A stretch of 64,000 bases of DNA from positions 54,209-118,208 of the forward strand of contig JAODUP010001071.1 of assembly GCA_025642065.1 (NCBI GenBank), in the 5' to 3' direction. The DNA comes from Paralvinella palmiformis. Lineage: Eukaryota; Annelida; Polychaeta; Terebellida; Alvinellidae. Each line of letters begins with the position of its first letter. Positions within the stretch are counted from its first letter, which is position 1. The translations under genes were made by a program, and so were the position numbers. Under the pieces are notes generated by a model. It ran no database searches, was not told the DNA's origin, and saw only the letters and a program-made list of their open reading frames with translations. This document shows, in pieces, positions 60,991 through 64,000 of this stretch.

Positions 60991-61117
60991 TATCAATAAG
61001 TTCCAAGCCATCCAGATGTATTAGTCTCATTTTCGGTGTTCCACAGGGGTCGGTTCTTTAATCCCTATTTTTTGTCCGCTGTCCCTCTTACCAGTATAGC
61101 ACTGCGTTGCGGCATAC

Positions 61118-61161
<44 letters not shown>

Positions 61162-61978
61162 TGTGGTGTGTGTGTGTGTGTGTGTGTGTGTAAATGATAC
61201 ACAGCTCTATAAAACAGTGGAGATAACAAATGAAACAAACTTCCAAAATTGAATACATGCATCTTTGAAATTATGTTGACAGCGACCTCTTGAAACACAA
61301 TGATAATAAAAACGGATGTGCTCATTCTATCACCACCCCGCTACCTCGACGCTGTTACAGAGAGTGCTGTGCATGTTGGATGATGTAGTAATATCATCTA
61401 GCCAGTTTGTCAGGAACTCCGGGGTCATGTTTCACCAAACACCGAGTATGATAATTAGCACTTAACCAATATACGAAAAACACCATTCATCCAACTACGA
61501 AGCATTAGCTGCCGATGCCCTCGAGACTGTGGCACACGTGTTCGTTGCATCGAGGATAGATTATGGCAGCTCAGTGCTCATACGAATACTATATAGATAT
61601 GTTAACAAACTGCAACCCATACAGAAGTGTACTGCGGGTCTGGTGACAAACACCCACCAGTACGATCACATCTATACAGCCTGTACTTCTCCATTCTCGG
61701 CTTAGCGTGGCTTAGCCCCACTGTATATACGTGAACTAGTCCGATTGAAACAGACAAGTCATCGACTGAAGTGGGATAATCTGTCACTACTGAAGATCCC
61801 GAAGATCCGACTCAAATCTGATGGAGATGGCTGCTTTTAGTGTCGCTGGACCAAATACATGGAATCACCTCCCAGAAGACATAAGATCTGTTTAGACCAT
61901 AGGATGTTTCAAATCCAAATTGAAAACCTATCTATTTGATATTGCCTTTGATGCCATCTGCTAATAATATTGATTATT
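60570..61978 (+). pseudogene. Degenerate CR1/L2-like LINE reverse transcriptase, copy A
   Basis: The frame from about 60570 shows the reverse-transcriptase fingers and palm: SVSNLSFISKLIERVV, then TTETVLLHVKNDI and motif A as LDLSNAFDIVDHN. An (AT)n tract (60943-60988) interrupts it. GVPQGSVL follows at about 61037, then a stop. A second (AT)n(GT)n tract lies at 61119-61191. The carboxyl tail is broken by frameshifts but recognisable, including SRIDYGSS near 61560 and FKSKLKTYLFDIAF near 61912. It is not functional. Confidence 0.82.
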
Positions 61979-62044
61979 ATTGTGTTCTATATATATATAT
62001 ACCTTAGAATGGTATAACTAGTTTTGGCGCTTTATTAAGCACAA

Positions 62045-63982
62045 GGTCACGTCTTAGATTTTGTCATCTCCCGTGATGATGACAATTTGATTAAAGGTGT
62101 GTCTGTGTCTTCCATGCTGTCTGATCATTTCCTTGTTGACATTAATGTATCTTTACAGAAACAATCTGTTTCAACTAAAGTTATTTCATATAGGAGATAT
62201 AAGTCAATTGACAAGGAGGCTTTTCTTGCTGATCTGCGAGTCTCTTCTCTGGTATTGGATCAACCGGATGATGTGGATCATCTGGTGGATCTCTATGATA
62301 ATACATTGAGAGACATTGTAGATCAACATGCACCTTTAAGGACAAAGGAAATGCCAAGCAGACCAATGCTTCCATTGTATAATAAGAACATACAGGCTGC
62401 AAAGAGACACAGAAGGTATTGTGAGCGGCTGTGGATCAGGACCAGTTGTGTGTTCATTTTGAAATGTTCAAGGTCAGTAAAATTCTTGTTAAAAATACCC
62501 TTGCCTCTGCTAAATCTGAATATTATAATAAAAAGATCAAAACATCCAAGGGAAATCAAAGGACTGTTTTCAGTGTTGTGAATAAAGTATTACATACAAG
62601 TCAAACTCATTCCAAATAATATCAACTCAGATAAAGATATGGCCCATTGTTTTAATAACTTCTGTCAAAAAATATTAAATATACATAGTGGGTTCCAATC
62701 CAGCACCTTATCACAGGGTAAGCTGTTGGTAGAAGAGTCCTGCATATCCGTGATGGATACATTTGAGCCTTTTACAGAGACTGATATCAGACAGTTGCTG
62801 AAAAAGTCATCTAATGCTTTCTGTGCAGTTGACCCTATGCCTACATGGCTTGTGAAAGATTGTCTGGATGTTCTGATAAACCCAGTTACAAATATAGTTA
62901 ATAAATCATTATCTCTGGGTGTTTTCCCAAGATCCATGAAAGCTGCCCTTGTAAAACCATTAATAAAAAAAAACACTATGGACTGTAATATTCTAAACAA
63001 TTACAGACCTGTTTCAAATCTTACATTTTTATCTAAAGTTATAGAAAAGGCAGTTGCTTTCCATCTAAACAAATATTTAATCAATAATAACTTTATTGAA
63101 TCACTACAGTCTGCCTATAAAAGTGGTCACAGCACTGAAACAGCCTTGGTTCGAGTGAAAAATGATATTATGATGTCAATTGATCAAGGTAAGCCAGTAA
63201 TACTTGTTCTTCTGGACTTGTCTGCTGCATTTGATACAGTTGACCATAATGTACTTTTCTCTAGGTTAAAAGACATGTTTGGTCTGTCAGGTAGAGTACT
63301 TGAATGGTTTAGATCCTATCTGGAACAACGCTCCCAGAGAGTGTCTGTTCATGGTATTATATTTGACATTCAGTTTTTGTTATCTGGTGTACCACAGGGT
63401 TCAGTTCTTGGTCCTCTGGTTTTCACAATGTATACCCGTGGAATCATTGCGCAGCGATATGGGGTTAAATATCACTTGTATGCTGATGACACACAACTGT
63501 ATATATCACTGGATCCTGACAATGAGTTAAATTTCTCCTCTTCCTTGAAGAATTTAGAACATTGTATTGCCGATATTCGGCAATGAATGACTCAAAATCT
63601 TCTAAAACTAAATGATAATAAAACAAATATTTTATATTTGGCATCATCACATTGTGTTAAATCCCTAAAGACACCATCATTACAGATGGGTGCATCTTCG
63701 ATTACCCCTAATGGGTCAGTAACAAATCTAGGGGTTATTTTTGACCAATGTATTAACATGCATGAACATGTCACATCAGTATGCCGAGCTGCCTACTACC
63801 ATCTTAAGAACATCCACTGCTTAAAAGCATTCTTGACACAAGAATCACTTGTAACTGTAGTTCATGCCTTTGTTACATCTCGTATAGACTATTGTAACTC
63901 CCTGTTATACGGCATATCTGATTATAACATTAATCGCCTTCAGCGAATTCAGAATAGATCAATAGTGCAGCTCGCATTGTAA
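62045..63982 (+). pseudogene. CR1/L2-like LINE, endonuclease end plus reverse transcriptase, copy B
   Basis: The 5'-truncated element begins at the end of the AP-endonuclease domain (LDFVISRDDD, then the SDHFLV motif at about 62120). A frameshift near 62430 and a stop near 62619 break the linker. The long frame 62639-63586 carries the reverse transcriptase: YRPVSNLTFLSKVIEKAV, motif A LDLSAAFDTVDHN, the SGVPQGSVLGPL block and the catalytic YADDTQLY. A TGA at 63584-63586, where the family normally has Trp, splits off the thumb and tail (63587-63982, with LVTVVHAFVTSRIDYCNSLL). It lies in the same direction as copy A, 67 bp away, and is less decayed. It may continue past the window. Confidence 0.88.
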
Positions 63983-64000
63983 CAAATACTAGAAAAAATG

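Overview
The window is animal nuclear DNA: AT-rich, intron-rich, full of microsatellites, tRNA-derived SINEs, CR1/L2-like LINE fragments and small terminal-inverted-repeat (TIR) elements. The repeat style suggests a lophotrochozoan, perhaps a mollusc, but nothing here fixes the species. No prokaryotic or CRISPR features were seen.

The main gene is separase (ESPL1), on the + strand from about 4.3 kb to 57.65 kb. I could follow 24 coding exons by hand. Every junction has a GT donor and an AG acceptor, the phases match throughout, and the joined coding length is 7458 nt (2485 residues plus stop). The catalytic His (about residue 2367) and Cys (about 2393) lie together on exon 23, 26 residues apart. 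The 2.6 kb exon 14 encodes a disordered linker with ExxR motifs that could be autocleavage sites. The promoter has an NF-Y CCAAT box and a CDE/CHR-like pair, the arrangement used by G2/M genes.

Intron 7 (16.7 kb) holds a second gene on the minus strand, with one long GC-rich coding exon at 23679-25454. It encodes a 591-residue protein: a short N-terminal module, a long charged low-complexity middle and a C-terminal GIY-YIG nuclease-like domain of T5orf172 type with the expected catalytic residues. I consider it the most unusual gene here. The same intron carries a long (TGAG)n tract and a 40-bp minisatellite of about 30 copies.

Layout: 1-3.1 kb, LINE remnants and two SINEs; 3.2-4.3 kb, a possible terminal exon of an unknown upstream gene, then the separase promoter; 4.3-57.65 kb, separase, with TIR elements, SINEs and satellites in its introns; 57.7-64 kb, TIR, SINE and LINE insertions, ending in a mostly open reverse-transcriptase ORF that runs to the window edge.
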